DNA of 64,000 nt. Source: Branchiostoma belcheri. Lineage: Eukaryota; Chordata; Leptocardii; Amphioxiformes; Branchiostomatidae. The notes beneath the pieces were generated by a model. It saw only the letters and a list, made by a program, of their open reading frames with translations, did not search any database and had not been told where the DNA came from. Positions within the stretch are counted from its first letter, which is position 1, and every line of letters begins with the position of its first letter. Positions 57,601-63,927 of this stretch are shown here, in pieces. A program made the position numbers and the translations under genes. Where the stretch lies: contig NW_017802869.1 of the NCBI RefSeq assembly GCF_001625305.1, forward strand, positions 228,445-292,444. Direction: 5' to 3'.

Positions 57601-60063
57601 TCATTTGCGACAATCAATTGTATCTAGAACCTTTACAAACTAACTTCACAACCTGAATCCAGACCCATACGTAGACATGGTTCTGGATAGTACTAGTCCA
57701 CGCGTATCCAGAACCGAGCCTGGGGCAAACCTACGTTCCTGGATATGCTTAACCTCAGCTGATCCTAATCCTAACCCAAACCTAACCCATTCAGGTATAG
57801 AACTTAACATAGTACGGTTCTGTATACATTAGTACTGCTTCACGCCGAATGAATCTCTCTTCAGTGTACAAGAAATGGCGCAGCGTTCAGAATAGAAGGT
57901 GATTTAAGAATTGGATGCGACTAGCATCGTGAAGCCTGTCTCCTTCCCAATTATATTAGAAAATGAACCTTTTGCCAAATTAGTGTGACAGTAAAGAAAT
58001 ATTAGTGAGAACTAATAAAGAAATATTGCGGCGTTACAGCCAAAGGTTGCCTGCCATCGAATCTTCTCCGCAAGTAAGCTTCGGCACTTGTACTGACAAT
58101 GAAAAATCAGATCAGATAAATTATTCCCTTTTATCTCCCGCCGTGAGCCTAACCACTACACAGCCCGTAATTCACAGTGACTGAGACAGACGGTGCATCA
58201 ACCAGGAGTGTAATTTCCGAGACAACTTGATTATAGGTGGCAGAAATAACTTTTACATGAAACATTGCTTATTCATATCCCAGGCGTAATAAAACGTACG
58301 TATTGACAATAAAGGGAACTGCGGTGATTCTTCAGTGTTCTTCAGTGACATTTACTTGCAGGTCCCGGCGCGGTAAGAAATATAAAAATGGTAGATGATT
58401 GAGGATTGGCCTCATTTTACTTCCAGGTTTAGTGGTTGTACAATACGCGGTTGGAAAGGAAACATGAGTGTGGTTACAGAGAAAATATGTAGCAACATTC
58501 CTCCATATTAAAAATTCATGACTGTCTCTTCGTCAGTTCTTATGTAACATAGCTTGCTCAAGAATGAAGTAAACGCCCCAGGCGGCCAGATTATGTTCTA
58601 ATTTCAGCGACATCAAAGACAAAAATTATATGAAACAAAGAATGCGATACATTAAGCCCATGATGCTCTTTTTTCGGTTCGAGTCTCTTAAAATTAGCCA
58701 TAGACGTCGTTCAAGGTCAACAGAAGTGCATAAATAGAAAAGAAGTACATTATTCTACATCACGTACAGTCAAGGACAGTAAATAGTTTGTCATTACAAA
58801 TTCTTGTAGCCACAGGCAGCTACATTTAAAACCACGATGTCCCTTGAAACAGTTTAAGAATTCCGAAGTTGTTTCCCGAGACTTAAAAGCTGTACGTAGG
58901 TAATTATTAACCCTGTGGCTGACAGAGTGAGAACACACACACGAGTAGAGCCGCATGAAGACACACTAGCTAGTCAGTAGTACCGAGTCCACTGCATCGC
59001 CGATCTCACGGTATAATGAGAGGCTTTTAACACTGATTGCTCTGCAATTTTCACCACTCTGGTAAAGTCAGGGGCTCGTCCTGCATACAAATGAGTTCAG
59101 GCCGACCGCCTGAATTCCTGCGCCGTTTTATTAGAACACGGCATAAAGTATTTATCCTGCCGCTTCTATACTTGGTCTAATCTGGTAATTGTTACAAAAT
59201 GAAGTATAGTACAAAAAACTAGCCTCTACCAGGCTTCGGGAAGCGGCTGGAAAGAGTAGAAATTGGCCAGATAGACAGGAGTTGGTCCGCAAGGGGAGTT
59301 GGTCCGCTAAAGAGTACAGTTTGCCGCTCCCAAAACTACACTCTTCAGCGGACCAACTCCCCTGACATGTTATGATGCCACTGACACTTTCTACACTTTC
59401 CAGCCGCTTCCCGAAGCCTGGTAGAAGTTACCTACAAAAACGCGAATGTAGAAGACATGTATGACTGTACTCACCCTCTGGTAGCATATGTACTGTGCCG
59501 TTTAGAACACGGCCCAAAGTATTTATCTGACCGCTTCAATGCTTAGTCTTAACCTGCGAATCTTAACCTTCAAGTCTTAACCTGCGAATCGTTACAACAT
59601 AAACTACAGTACAAAACGAGGATCTAGAAGAATTTTTCTGAACTCACCTCCGCCGTTCTGATAGCATAGTTACTGTGCCGTTTAGAACACGACATGAAAT
59701 ATTTACCCTGCCACTTCAATACTTAGTTTTAACCTGGTAATAGGTACAAAATGAACTACAGTACAAAACGTGAATGTGGAAGATGTTTGTGAACTCACCT
59801 CCTCCGTTCTGGTAGCACAGGTACGGGAACCTCCACACGTTACCCAGACCCACGGCGAAACCGACACAGGACAGGATGAAGTCCAGTTTGCCCGTCCAGT
59901 TCCCTCTGTCAGGCAGGTCCTCCTTCTTCTCCGCCTCCGTCACTTCCTCAGGGTGGTTTTTCTCCGTCCCGTTTACCGCTGTGGTGGTTGTTGTTGTACC
60001 GTCCTTGTTGTCGGCAGCCAGGACGCCGTCGGCAAGTTTGCCGTCCTCCAGTCCAGTCTCCAT
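39605..60063 (-). CDS. SLC6A1-like: GABA transporter GAT1-like, sodium/chloride-coupled (SLC6 family)
   Basis: Fifteen exons join in phase to 635 codons (SLC6 proteins are usually 600-650). The protein has the twelve-helix LeuT fold of the neurotransmitter:sodium symporters and would take up GABA with sodium and chloride at the plasma membrane. TM1 has [18 protein letters not shown] with Gly where monoamine carriers have Asp. TM3 has [14 protein letters not shown]2 has Cys173/Cys182 and four N-glycosylation sequons (185, 191, 195, 199). TM6 has [20 protein letters not shown]8 has LGLDSQ (Asp410, Na2-type site), followed by [14 protein letters not shown]. Runs such as [22 protein letters not shown] and [11 protein letters not shown] match vertebrate GAT1 better than betaine, taurine or glycine carriers. 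Start: ATG at 60063 in CCAACATGG; the open frame runs further up without ATG. Eight exons have tandemly copied edges. The last exon is the least certain part. Confidence 0.9.
39640..39902. repeat. (AAAC)n tracts and a decayed copy of exon 14's 3' edge
   Basis: Two AAACAAAC microsatellites (39713-39757, 39868-39902). Between them 39758-39815 reads, on the minus strand, ATCAAGCTAAAGGTTCAGAC ... GGAGGCAAG|GTTTG, a diverged duplicate of the exon-14 end. A family-2 remnant (CCAGTTGCTGGAGTAACAG) sits at 39840. Confidence 0.8.
39903..40046 (-). CDS. SLC6A1-like: SLC6A1-like exon 14: cytoplasmic C tail
   Basis: [20 protein letters not shown], then [20 protein letters not shown]. The acceptor follows CCCCCCAG. 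The donor AAG|GTTTGT is the first unit of a (GTTT)n microsatellite. Two partial upstream copies with acceptors compete with it. Confidence 0.8.
40047..40445 (-). repeat. Two upstream copies of exon 14's 5' edge with embedded foldback DNA
   Basis: Copies at 40135-40205 and 40365-40440 repeat acceptor CCCAG|CGGTTCTGGGCCACAGTG and the coding text for [13 protein letters not shown]. Between them lie family-1 units (GGATAAAGCACGGTTCTGG, CACGCGTTCTGGATA). One copy passes directly from coding GGTACG into GGTTCTGGATACG of the element. Confidence 0.88.
40640..40885 (+). mobile_element. Family-1 foldback element in intron 13 of the transporter
   Basis: TATTGTATCTAGAACCAAG at the left, CACGTTTCTGGATAGTTC, TGCATTCTCGGATACGCAG, GAACCGTGCCTGACCCAAGC, and GGCACAGTTCTGGATACGG at the right, 25 bases from the exon-13 donor. 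Confidence 0.85.
40910..41077 (-). CDS. SLC6A1-like: SLC6A1-like exon 13: TM11-TM12
   Basis: [47 protein letters not shown]; 56 codons. Confidence 0.93.
41080..41590. other. Transporter intron 12, unique sequence
   Basis: No element identified. Plus-strand ORFs (41235-41799) have no domain and partly overlap exon 12 antisense. Confidence 0.4.
41632..41732 (-). CDS. SLC6A1-like: SLC6A1-like exon 12: start of TM11
   Basis: [20 protein letters not shown] then [11 protein letters not shown]. Acceptor TGCAG|GC, donor TTTG|GTACGG, phase 0. Confidence 0.92.
41735..42480. other. Transporter intron 11, AT-rich
   Basis: Near 42175-42240 short direct duplications (TGATGTTTTGATGTTTTATTAG, ATTAGATTAGACAACAAATC). 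No gene. Confidence 0.4.
42486..42588 (-). CDS. SLC6A1-like: SLC6A1-like exon 11: TM10
   Basis: [20 protein letters not shown] and [12 protein letters not shown]. Donor TACG|GTGAGC, phase 1. Confidence 0.94.
42775..42890 (-). mobile_element. Family-1 foldback fragment in intron 10
   Basis: CAGAACCTTGCCTATCTGG, GGATCAGGCACGGTTCTAG, TATCCAGAACCGAGCCG; about half a unit. Confidence 0.7.
43025..43156 (-). CDS. SLC6A1-like: SLC6A1-like exon 10: TM9
   Basis: [20 protein letters not shown] and [20 protein letters not shown], exactly 44 codons. Confidence 0.94.
43175..43378 (-). mobile_element. Family-1 foldback element in intron 9
   Basis: GGTATCCAGATCTATCTGG, ATCGAAGAACGTAGATTTGC, GGCACGGTTCTGGATACGCG, AAGCACGCTTCTGGATACAA. 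Confidence 0.85.
43390..43740 (-). repeat. Five or so copies of the exon-9 3' edge with donors
   Basis: The exon end (TGTTAGGACTGGACAGTCAG|GTGCGA) recurs at about 43430, 43485, 43560, 43600 and 43680 as CTGGATAGCCAG|GTATGTG, CTGGACAGCAATG, CTGGACAGCCAG|GTGAGC. Some copies keep the upstream codons for [10 protein letters not shown]. Spacing alternates at about 60 and 80 bases. Confidence 0.88.
43741..43853 (-). CDS. SLC6A1-like: SLC6A1-like exon 9: EL4 and TM8
   Basis: [20 protein letters not shown] then [14 protein letters not shown]. Phase 1 to 0. The 3' edge is copied about five times in the following intron. Confidence 0.94.
44155..44405 (+). mobile_element. tRNA-derived SINE in intron 8
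   Basis: GTGTGGCGTAGCGGCAGTGT, CCGGGTTCGAGTCCTGACAT, TTGGGAAAGGCACTTTACAC, tail GTTGGAATAAAAAAAAAAG. A decayed copy of its flank (CTGTGTCTAGGGYACGGTRTTG) is duplicated at 44095 and 44575. Confidence 0.92.
44721..44845 (-). CDS. SLC6A1-like: SLC6A1-like exon 8: TM7
   Basis: [38 protein letters not shown]. Acceptor TTACAG|G; its 5' 29 bases are repeated eight times upstream. Confidence 0.94.
44846..45265 (-). repeat. 52-bp array of exon-8 acceptor edge plus a donor
   Basis: Eight near-identical units beyond the real exon. On the minus strand each reads TGTTACAG|GGACGCGTTGATCGTG... ending GTTAACA|GTAAGTG. That is a 29-base segment of exon 8 bounded by both a consensus acceptor and a consensus donor, so each unit is a ready-made mini-exon. 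Confidence 0.95.
45305..45395 (-). mobile_element. Family-1 foldback fragment in intron 7
   Basis: ACCTGAATGGGTTAGGGTTAG, CAGGCACAGTTATGGATAG; only the right-hand unit. Confidence 0.7.
45640..46160. other. Transporter intron 7, repeat remnants
   Basis: GGTAGCCTGGCAGCCAGACT + ATCGCAGGCTCCCCGGTATC at 45890-45935 and a second unit to 45990 are inverted relatives of the minisatellite at 30720-31045. Confidence 0.6.
46165..46275 (-). mobile_element. Family-1 foldback fragment
   Basis: CTAGCCTGAATGGGTTAGGC, CACTGTTCTGGATACACGTG, TATTCATAACCGTGTCTGAG. Confidence 0.7.
46300..46496 (-). repeat. Four copies of the exon-7 3' edge
   Basis: On the minus strand CTACAACCATATCACAACAA + CGTCTACAA|GTAGGTAC and variants recur at 46310, 46345, 46385 and 46460. 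The last keeps the perfect donor ACAA|GTAAGT. Coding sense YNxYHNNVY is largely preserved. Confidence 0.88.
46497..46600 (-). CDS. SLC6A1-like: SLC6A1-like exon 7: TM6
   Basis: [20 protein letters not shown] and [11 protein letters not shown]; unwound-helix residues of the substrate and chloride sites. Donor CTACAA|GTAAGT, phase 2. Confidence 0.94.
46905..47060. mobile_element. Family-2 foldback element, palindromic copy
   Basis: CGATGAAGGTTTGACATCCAGG at the left. ACAGGAAAACTGCTTCTC + GCAAGCAACTGGATAGATTTT is mirrored by AAAATCTATCCAGTTGCTTG + AGTAATAGTTTTCCTGTG, showing the hairpin structure of the family. Confidence 0.88.
47172..47410 (+). mobile_element. tRNA-derived SINE in intron 6
   Basis: GGGTCGTGTGGCGTAAGTGC, B box degraded (GGTCCCCGAGTCCTGCCATG), TTGGGAAAGGCACTTTACAC, CATGTTGGAATGAAAAAAAC tail. 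Confidence 0.9.
47592..47599. promoter_or_regulatory. CRE-like TGACGTCA inside a CG-rich patch
   Basis: Palindromic CRE core flanked by GGGCGCGCGCCAA and GCGCGCTTAA (47580-47655), within intron 6. It could mark an internal promoter; no transcript start is visible. Confidence 0.25.
47930..48310. repeat. Imperfect tandem repeat in intron 6
   Basis: TTGTCTTTGCTACCTTGCCA + GGTTTGACTACGTTCTTCA + CACAGCAGAGAAA + GTGAGTGATTTGGCAT recurs three to four times at 60-120 base spacing. Confidence 0.8.
48832..49068 (-). other. Unassigned cysteine-containing 78-codon ORF in intron 6
   Basis: ATG at 49068, complete frame reading [59 protein letters not shown] and TAA. Seven cysteines and ordinary codon use make it look more protein-like than its surroundings, but I know no matching family. 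There is no signal peptide and it lies within the transporter intron on the same strand. Confidence 0.2.
49240..49330 (-). mobile_element. Family-2 foldback fragment
   Basis: AAAATCTATCCAATTTCTTGAGTAATG and TACTCGTATCTCACTGCACTG; a decayed end. Confidence 0.6.
49335..49426 (-). repeat. Two copies of the exon-6 3' edge with donors
   Basis: After the real end (CTGGACTCTAAG|GTACAT), minus-strand copies read CATTTGGAATCTAAG|GTACGT (49393) and CTTGTGGACTCTAAG|GTGCGT (49358). Unit about 35 bp. Confidence 0.88.
49427..49561 (-). CDS. SLC6A1-like: SLC6A1-like exon 6: TM5
   Basis: [20 protein letters not shown] and [18 protein letters not shown], 45 codons in phase 0. Both edges recur in neighbouring introns. 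Confidence 0.93.
49595..49860. mobile_element. Family-1 foldback DNA interleaved with an exon-6 5' copy
   Basis: GTATCCAGAACCATGC + TTATCCAGAACGTTGCTCAG leads straight into CAGCGCCATGAAGTACACGA + TCTACAGG, a copy of exon 6's first bases and acceptor. Further family-1 pieces follow (AGGCACGGTTCTGGATACGC). Confidence 0.8.
50009..50060 (-). repeat. One tandem copy of the exon-5 3' edge with donor
   Basis: 52-bp unit: CCTTACCTTCCCCGTCCAGC + CGACGCCCTTCCATATGCAG, 100% identical over the coding part to the exon end. Confidence 0.92.
50073..50205 (-). CDS. SLC6A1-like: SLC6A1-like exon 5: TM4
   Basis: [20 protein letters not shown] then [18 protein letters not shown]. Acceptor CCCAG|A, donor GAAG|GTAAGG, phase 0. 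The last 50 bases and donor are copied once at 50009-50045. Confidence 0.93.
50287..50532. mobile_element. 246-bp MITE with about 50-bp TIRs
   Basis: AAAGTTAAAACTTTTGGTCC + AACACAAAAAGTTCTCTCAC + CTAGATCTTT mirrored by AAAGCTCTAGGTGAGAGAAC + TTTTTGTGTTGGACCAAAAG + TTTGAACTTT. It lies in intron 4, 80 bases from the exon-5 acceptor. Confidence 0.92.
50533..51476. other. Transporter intron 4, unassigned
   Basis: Near 50920-51060 short duplications (CTTCTAGCTCTGMTTG, ATTAGATATAGAAG/ATGAGATATAGGAG). No exon or complete element. Confidence 0.4.
51477..51991. mobile_element. CAGGGCTCGAAAT-type TIR element, interrupted
   Basis: Relative of 29688-29994: GGTGCATGTGTGCACC, CACCGGTGCATCCAAATATT, then the insertion at 51599-51754, then ATTCTTGACATCTAAGAGT, GGTTGGGTGCACCAGTGCAT and GAATTTCCAGCCCTG. 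Confidence 0.82.
51599..51754. mobile_element. Family-2 element nested in a TIR element
   Basis: 156 bp from ACGCCAAAAAGC (mirrored by GCTTTTTGGCGT) to CTAACCTTCACCGAC, flanked by the direct repeat GTATACAGGAT at 51588-51598 and 51755-51765. The undisturbed target (GGTATACAGCATATTC) is present in the sister element at 29813. Confidence 0.88.
52145..52440 (-). mobile_element. Family-1 foldback element in intron 4
   Basis: ATTTACAGATACGGAAAATG and CATTTACCGGAGGACAGATA duplications flank it. Core: GATTGGGTTAGAGTTGGAAT, CAGGCACGGTTCTAGATAG, GGTTCTGGATACGCGTGG. Confidence 0.75.
52693..52833 (-). CDS. SLC6A1-like: SLC6A1-like exon 4: extracellular loop 2
   Basis: [16 protein letters not shown], the disulfide pair, four NxT sequons and EFWE. 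Acceptor TCCAG|T, donor GGGA|GTGAGT. Confidence 0.92.
53040..53272 (-). repeat. Copy of the exon-3 3' edge with donor
   Basis: 53155-53195 repeats GAAGAGGTAGTAGAGAGTC + AATGCGATGATGAT. On the minus strand it ends CTCTTCAG|GTGGGA. The flanking GCATTTGTAAATAACRT is also duplicated (53110, 53221), giving a unit of about 115 bp. Confidence 0.88.
53273..53360 (-). CDS. SLC6A1-like: SLC6A1-like exon 3: TM3
   Basis: [20 protein letters not shown] + IAWTLYYLF. Acceptor CTTAG|GT, donor TTCAG|GTCAGT, phase 1 to 2. Both edges have tandem copies in the flanking introns. Confidence 0.92.
53361..53525 (-). repeat. Copy of the exon-3 5' edge with acceptor
   Basis: 53466-53496 repeats ACACCACGGCGGCTGCATAG + CCAACACCTAAGG. 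The minus strand reads CCTTAG|GTGTTGGCTATGCAGCC. A G-rich tract follows. Confidence 0.88.
54335..54455. repeat. 24-bp minisatellite
   Basis: Five copies of CATCCGGGACACATCGTACATCAA. Because 24 is a multiple of three it supports a GTG-initiated artefactual frame. Confidence 0.9.
54456..54955. other. Transporter intron 2, unique sequence
   Basis: No element or exon recognised. Confidence 0.4.
54956..55835. repeat. Large degenerate tandem repeat in intron 2
   Basis: Six or seven units of about 120-150 bp: CTGATGGACCGTGAAGCCTT + CAGATGTTGACACTAAGATG + TTGCTGTATCTAATCATCAG + CTCGTTTGAGCCACTTC + TGGAACAGTGTTCAGTCGTG. Confidence 0.88.
55838..55955 (+). mobile_element. Family-1 foldback element, short
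   Basis: GTTGTATCCAGAACCGTGCC to GGCACGGGTCTGGACACAAT with one CCTAACTCTAACCCAATCAG core. Confidence 0.85.
55980..56235 (+). mobile_element. tRNA-derived SINE ending at the exon-2 donor
   Basis: GGGGCCGGCGTAACGACAGA, GAGTTCTAATCCTGACATGC, TTGGGAAAGGCACTCTACAC, tail TGTTGGAATAGTAAAAAAAAGC ending about 15 bases from the exon-2 donor. Confidence 0.88.
56252..56383 (-). CDS. SLC6A1-like: SLC6A1-like exon 2: TM2
   Basis: [20 protein letters not shown] and [17 protein letters not shown]. Acceptor TTCCAG|GC, donor AAAG|GTATGT, phase 1 to 1. Confidence 0.93.
56390..56610. repeat. Degenerate 11-14 bp tandem repeat at the exon-2 acceptor
   Basis: About 18 copies of GGTTACAACATG-like words (CATGGTTACATCGCTG, GGCTACAACATCGTTACAC) beginning seven bases upstream of the exon-2 acceptor in minus sense. 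Confidence 0.85.
56611..57395. other. Transporter intron 1, unassigned
   Basis: No element recognised. The plus ORF at 56923-57282 has no domain. Confidence 0.4.
57310..57840 (+). mobile_element. Family-1 elements within a two-copy duplication
   Basis: CTCTGGGACTGTCATTGGTG + CAGGGGTTCTCATT + GTCATTTGCGA occurs at 57321 and 57552, each followed by GTATCCAGAACCATTA-type termini. The second carries a fuller body (CACGCGTATCCAGAACCGAG, CTAATCCTAACCC, ATAGTACGGTTCTGTATAC). Confidence 0.8.
57841..59125. other. Transporter intron 1, unassigned
   Basis: AT-rich, low in recognisable repeats. No exon. Confidence 0.4.
59126..59798 (-). repeat. Copies of the exon-1 3' edge with donors
   Basis: The real edge TACCAGAACGGAGGAG|GTGAGT is followed (minus sense) by copies at about 59645 (TATCAGAACGGCGGAG|GTGAGT) and 59475 (TACCAGAG|GGTGAGTAC). 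The shared intron part GCCGTTTAGAACACGGC + AAAGTATTTAYCCTGCC also recurs at 59130. Unit about 170-180 bp. Confidence 0.92.
59219..59430. mobile_element. Foldback MITE related to the array at 1-395
   Basis: TAGCCTCTACCAGGCTTCGG + GAAGCGGCTGGAAAG mirrored by CTTTCCAGCCGCTTCCCGAA + GCCTGGTAGAAG. An inner pair GGGGAGTTGGTCCGCT/AGCGGACCAACTCCCC forms a second stem. It is inserted in the exon-1 edge array. Confidence 0.9.
59799..60063 (-). CDS. SLC6A1-like: SLC6A1-like exon 1: N terminus and TM1
   Basis: Acidic/Thr-rich cytosolic tail ([10 protein letters not shown]), then [20 protein letters not shown] and NVWRFP at residues 75-80. Donor GGAG|GTGAGT, phase 1. Confidence 0.92.
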
Positions 60064-60690
60064 GTTGGCGTGAGGAAGTCGCGCTCGCTCTCTCTCACTC
60101 ACTCCCCACCCGGCCGCAGGACCGCCTCAGCGCTGCTCGACTGCCGGGAACAACAGAAAACCCTTCTGGTTAGCCGGGAGATTACAGGACATGTAAACAC
60201 AATGCTTTAGTAGGTCAGGAAGCCATCGCAAGGTTTGCGGGTTCACACAAAAGGAGCGCACAAAAGGCCAAAGAATCCGTCCTTTTTTTCGGTGAAAGAA
60301 AAGGTCCAGGAACGGTTTGTTCTGTGTGTGTGACGCGGCGGAATGCAGATGTAGCGGCCGGGATGACGGATCGACGGTTAATGAGTTTGAATGAGCTGCG
60401 CGGGACGGGGGTTGCCGGGGACGAAGGGAGGCACGGCTTTGCATGATGAGAAGGCATTCGGACTGAGGAACAAAATCAGTACCCTAAGATCTGCTTGGAG
60501 ACTACTAAACTGCACCGACGCCTCAGTAAGATTGATGATGCCAGCCATCCGTGTCTGTAAGAAGACAAAGGTCGTCTTGGGGTTGGGAGGCACGACGGAA
60601 CCATTCCGCCGCTAAAATTGACTGCGCGGGCATTTGCGTAAGTCAACGCGCGAGAAAAGATAACATTCCCGCAGAACGCTCCGCTAAGCA
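60064..60690 (-). promoter_or_regulatory. Presumed 5' untranslated region and promoter of the transporter
   Basis: CG-rich DNA upstream of the start codon (GACGCGGCGGAATGCAG, GCCGGGATGACGGATCGACG). No TATA box noticed. A single family-3 end (CCTAAGATCTGCTTGGAGAC) sits at 60482. Confidence 0.35.
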
Positions 60691-60814
60691 GACGGTGATG
60701 GAAAAGGGTCCGCCGGTCTTTTGTGTCGACTTTTCACAGATGATGCATCAGGCTGAGGACTCAATGGAGGCAGGCGTTAGAAGTGTTCGCCATGTCGCAA
60801 GCCTAATGTTAGAA

Positions 60815-61220
60815 GAGTTTTTAATCACAGTCCTTCCGCCTAACACAGCACCAGGCGCCAGGCTCGCTTTTTACCACGATAGAGCAACATTTTGTGGAAA
60901 ATCAAGCTTTAACGCTAACTATTATGTAGGCAGGAGTCAGCCATATCCTTCCTTCAGCTGTTTTTCTTGCAAGGCTCATGTTTAATCTTACATACACGGT
61001 TTTTAATCACAGTCACTCTGTACAACACAAAGCGTCAGACTCACGTCTGGCAACGATGTGGATGTTTCTGTGGAAAATGCCATTAGAAGACTTTTTAATC
61101 ACAGTCATTCCACCTAGGCGCGAGACTGCTTTTTACCCACGATGGAGCAACATTTTGTGGAAAATAAAGCTTTAACGCTAACTATTATGTAGGCAGGAGT
61201 CAACTATATACTCCTTCCTT
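60815..61220. repeat. Two-copy duplication upstream of the transporter
   Basis: TTTTTAATCACAGTCMTTCC + CGAGAC/CAGGCTC + GCTTTTTACC + GAGCAACATTTTGTGGAAAA + TAACGCTAACTATTATGTAGG at 60818-60945 and 61088-61210, with a third fragment near 61000. Confidence 0.85.
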
Positions 61221-61900
61221 CAGCTGCGTTTCTTTGCCTTACACGTACAATAGAGACGTTTTAAAAGTTTAAGAAATGCCTCCCTTAAAACAACAATTCA
61301 GCAATGAACACATGAAACAATATAGTGAGAACACAGTACATAAAAGAATTTGCCATAACTTATATGTCTCCATTAGACCTACCCCACATCAAATATGCAG
61401 CTTCAGTCATCCGCTATCTAAAAACGCATTACGACTTCACTTTCCCGACAGTTTGATTTAAACAATTACAGCTCCTGCACTGGTACATAATTGATAATTA
61501 CTTTGGTTGGACGCGTTAAGACAGACTTTGCCTTCCATCATTAACACGTTGACAGTCTTAATTGTTTTTACCAGACTGGATGTCATAATACGACTTTCTT
61601 AATGATCCGTGAACACTTTGCTTGTCTTTAAACGTTTGTAACATCTGTGCCTTCATGGTTAATACTGATGTCAGGTTTTATTTATTATTCATAAGTCAAC
61701 AATGACTACCAAGGGCGATGTAAGAACTGTATTTGCATAAGGATTCCTCACCGGCTAAATTAAGTTTCTCTAAATATTTCAAAACTTTATGGATAACTAT
61801 TGATCTTGAAGAGTAAGGCCCCAAGAAGTAATTAAAGGCATCTTCGGAACTGATTATGTGAGTAAAATTCGAAGCTAAACCCAACCTAAACCATACAAGC
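61221..61900. other. No gene recognised
   Basis: Unique AT-rich DNA; ORFs without domain. Confidence 0.4.
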
Positions 61901-62720
61901 TCAGTCGATGTTGAAGAGGAAGATCCTAAGAAATTATTAGATACATTGGATGTGAACACAACCATCTTCAGGGTTCATCAGACAGGTGTAAAATTTAAAG
62001 CTAAAACCAGGATGACAGCCGAAGCAAAACCGTGCTGAGTTGTATCCGTGAAGAATTCAGTCAGGCCGGAAAGAGAACTTCAAGGTTCCTCATTCAACGA
62101 TGGTTTTTAACGAATCAGAACCAGTTCTTGTTGTCCTGACGAAGGTGACAGACTGTCACCCAAACGTCTTATGTAAAAACCCACCGTACATAAAAACATG
62201 CTGAATTGATCTCAAAAAAGGGAGATCTTAAGAAATAATTAGATTCATTGAATGTGAAAAAAACACAACATCTTCAGGATTCATGATGCGAGTAGAATTA
62301 AAATCTAAACCCAGGATAAAACCCGAAGCAAAACCGTGAATGATATTCGTGACTATATAGATAATTCCATCAGGTTGGGAAGAGATGGTTCTTCATTCAA
62401 CAACCAGTGGCATGGAGTTTTAACGAACCAGTCATTGTTGCCCCGAAGAAGGTGACAGACCGTCACTGAGACGTTGGATGTAAAAACCCACTGGCTGTTG
62501 AATAAAGAACCTTCCTATACGCGCTCACTTCCAGTGTTTTTCCAGCTCTTTATCGACTATAAACCCAAACTCAATCTCAATTGTACACGAAAACATGACC
62601 AATTGATCTCCAAGAGGAATAATTAGACACATTGAATGTGAGCTAAAATGCAGACAACATATTCGGAATAAGCTAAACCCAGGATGAAACCCAGAACTCA
62701 ACCGTGCTCACTTCCAGTAT
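61901..62720. repeat. Three diverged copies of a retroelement-like unit
   Basis: AAGAAATTATTAGATACATT + GAATGTGA, CTAAACCCAGGATGAAACCC, and GAAGGTGACAGACYGTCAC + GTTGGATGTAAAAACCCAC recur near 61920-62180, 62220-62500 and 62615-62700. They resemble tails of truncated retroelements; family not identified. Confidence 0.6.
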
Positions 62721-63925
62721 TTTTCCCAGCTCTCTATTCCCCACGTACTTCCCTCTAACCGCCGCTTCACGGTGCGAATCACGGGAATCAGTGACGCACC
62801 TGTGACGTCAGACCACGCTCTCGGTTAAATCCGGTTACGCTTTCCGCCCATTAGGACAAACCGAGACGGGCGCTCAAGGGCATGGCTGACTCTCTGGAGT
62901 TTTCTTACAAAGTTACAAGGCGGGCAGACAGAACTTTAGTCTCACTGAGAAAAGTAGATCTCTTTACTTCACGGAAAGTTGGATTTACAAATTGTAGTAA
63001 ATGCCGGGTATCTTCATTTATAATTACCGGTAAACATTACCCGTCTCGCAAGGAGGATAAGAAAGTAGGTAAGTAGGCGTTTACTACCATTACGGTAAAT
63101 CCGACTTTTTAAAAGCAATTGTTAACCCTCGCATGATCTATCCTAACAAACTACTGCTCTATTAATTCTCACAACCAGCCCTTCCAATTACCCTGGCACT
63201 TGCTACATAATTTAAGTAATCCAACGCCACAGTGTGCCTGCTACAACACCAGTTACCATGGTGACAACCGTCTGTTCCAGGTCATTGACCTTATTCTTTT
63301 AGAGACGAAGAAAAAAATGAGCGAAAACAAAATGTTTTCCTTTTGCGAAGGTAAACACAAAAACCTGTTGATCTCGTGGTTATTAGTTCTCGGTGATTGC
63401 TTCTTTGGATCGCCAGACAAACGCTTAATTCAATCATATCATGGAGATATTTTTCATTTTGTATCGTCCTCCAACAAAGTAGCATGCCACACATGAGATA
63501 TCACTGACAATAACCGTAATGTTGCCTGAAACGTTTTTGACAACACTTCACAAAGTTGAGCTCTTCCTCCATCCAAGTCTTCCGTCATTTGTCAGCGACT
63601 CGCATTTCGTTCATTTACTCCTGATTACCTTCATCAATAATTCATCCCGACTCATAAAATGCATCATATCCCTAATTACACCCCGCCATCTAGAGTAGCG
63701 GCGAAGAGAGGAAGGCCCATGAAAAATTCAGGAGCGCCAAGCTGTCTTGTGGCGGCGGTTATGATCCGAAAGTCTTCCCCAAGTTTTCCCATTACACGCA
63801 CGGAGTCGTTCACTTCGCACAAGGTCGGTTCTGACTGCCAAGCGTAACCTTGGACAACTTCTGGGATAAAAAGGAGACGGAAAACTCTGGGGGCAAACGG
63901 GGTGAAGCTCGGATACAAGAGAGTG
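62721..63925. other. No gene recognised
   Basis: An imperfect palindromic patch near 62985-63110 (GGATTTACAAATTGTAGTAA / TTTACTACCATTACGGTAAA). A plus ORF at 62882 starts with ATG but lacks a domain. Confidence 0.35.
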
Positions 63926-63927
63926 GC

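Noticed and set aside
59716..60102. Start of the transporter 13 codons upstream of the chosen ATG
   Set aside because: That frame begins at GTG; the first real ATG in frame is at 60061-60063 in a good context.
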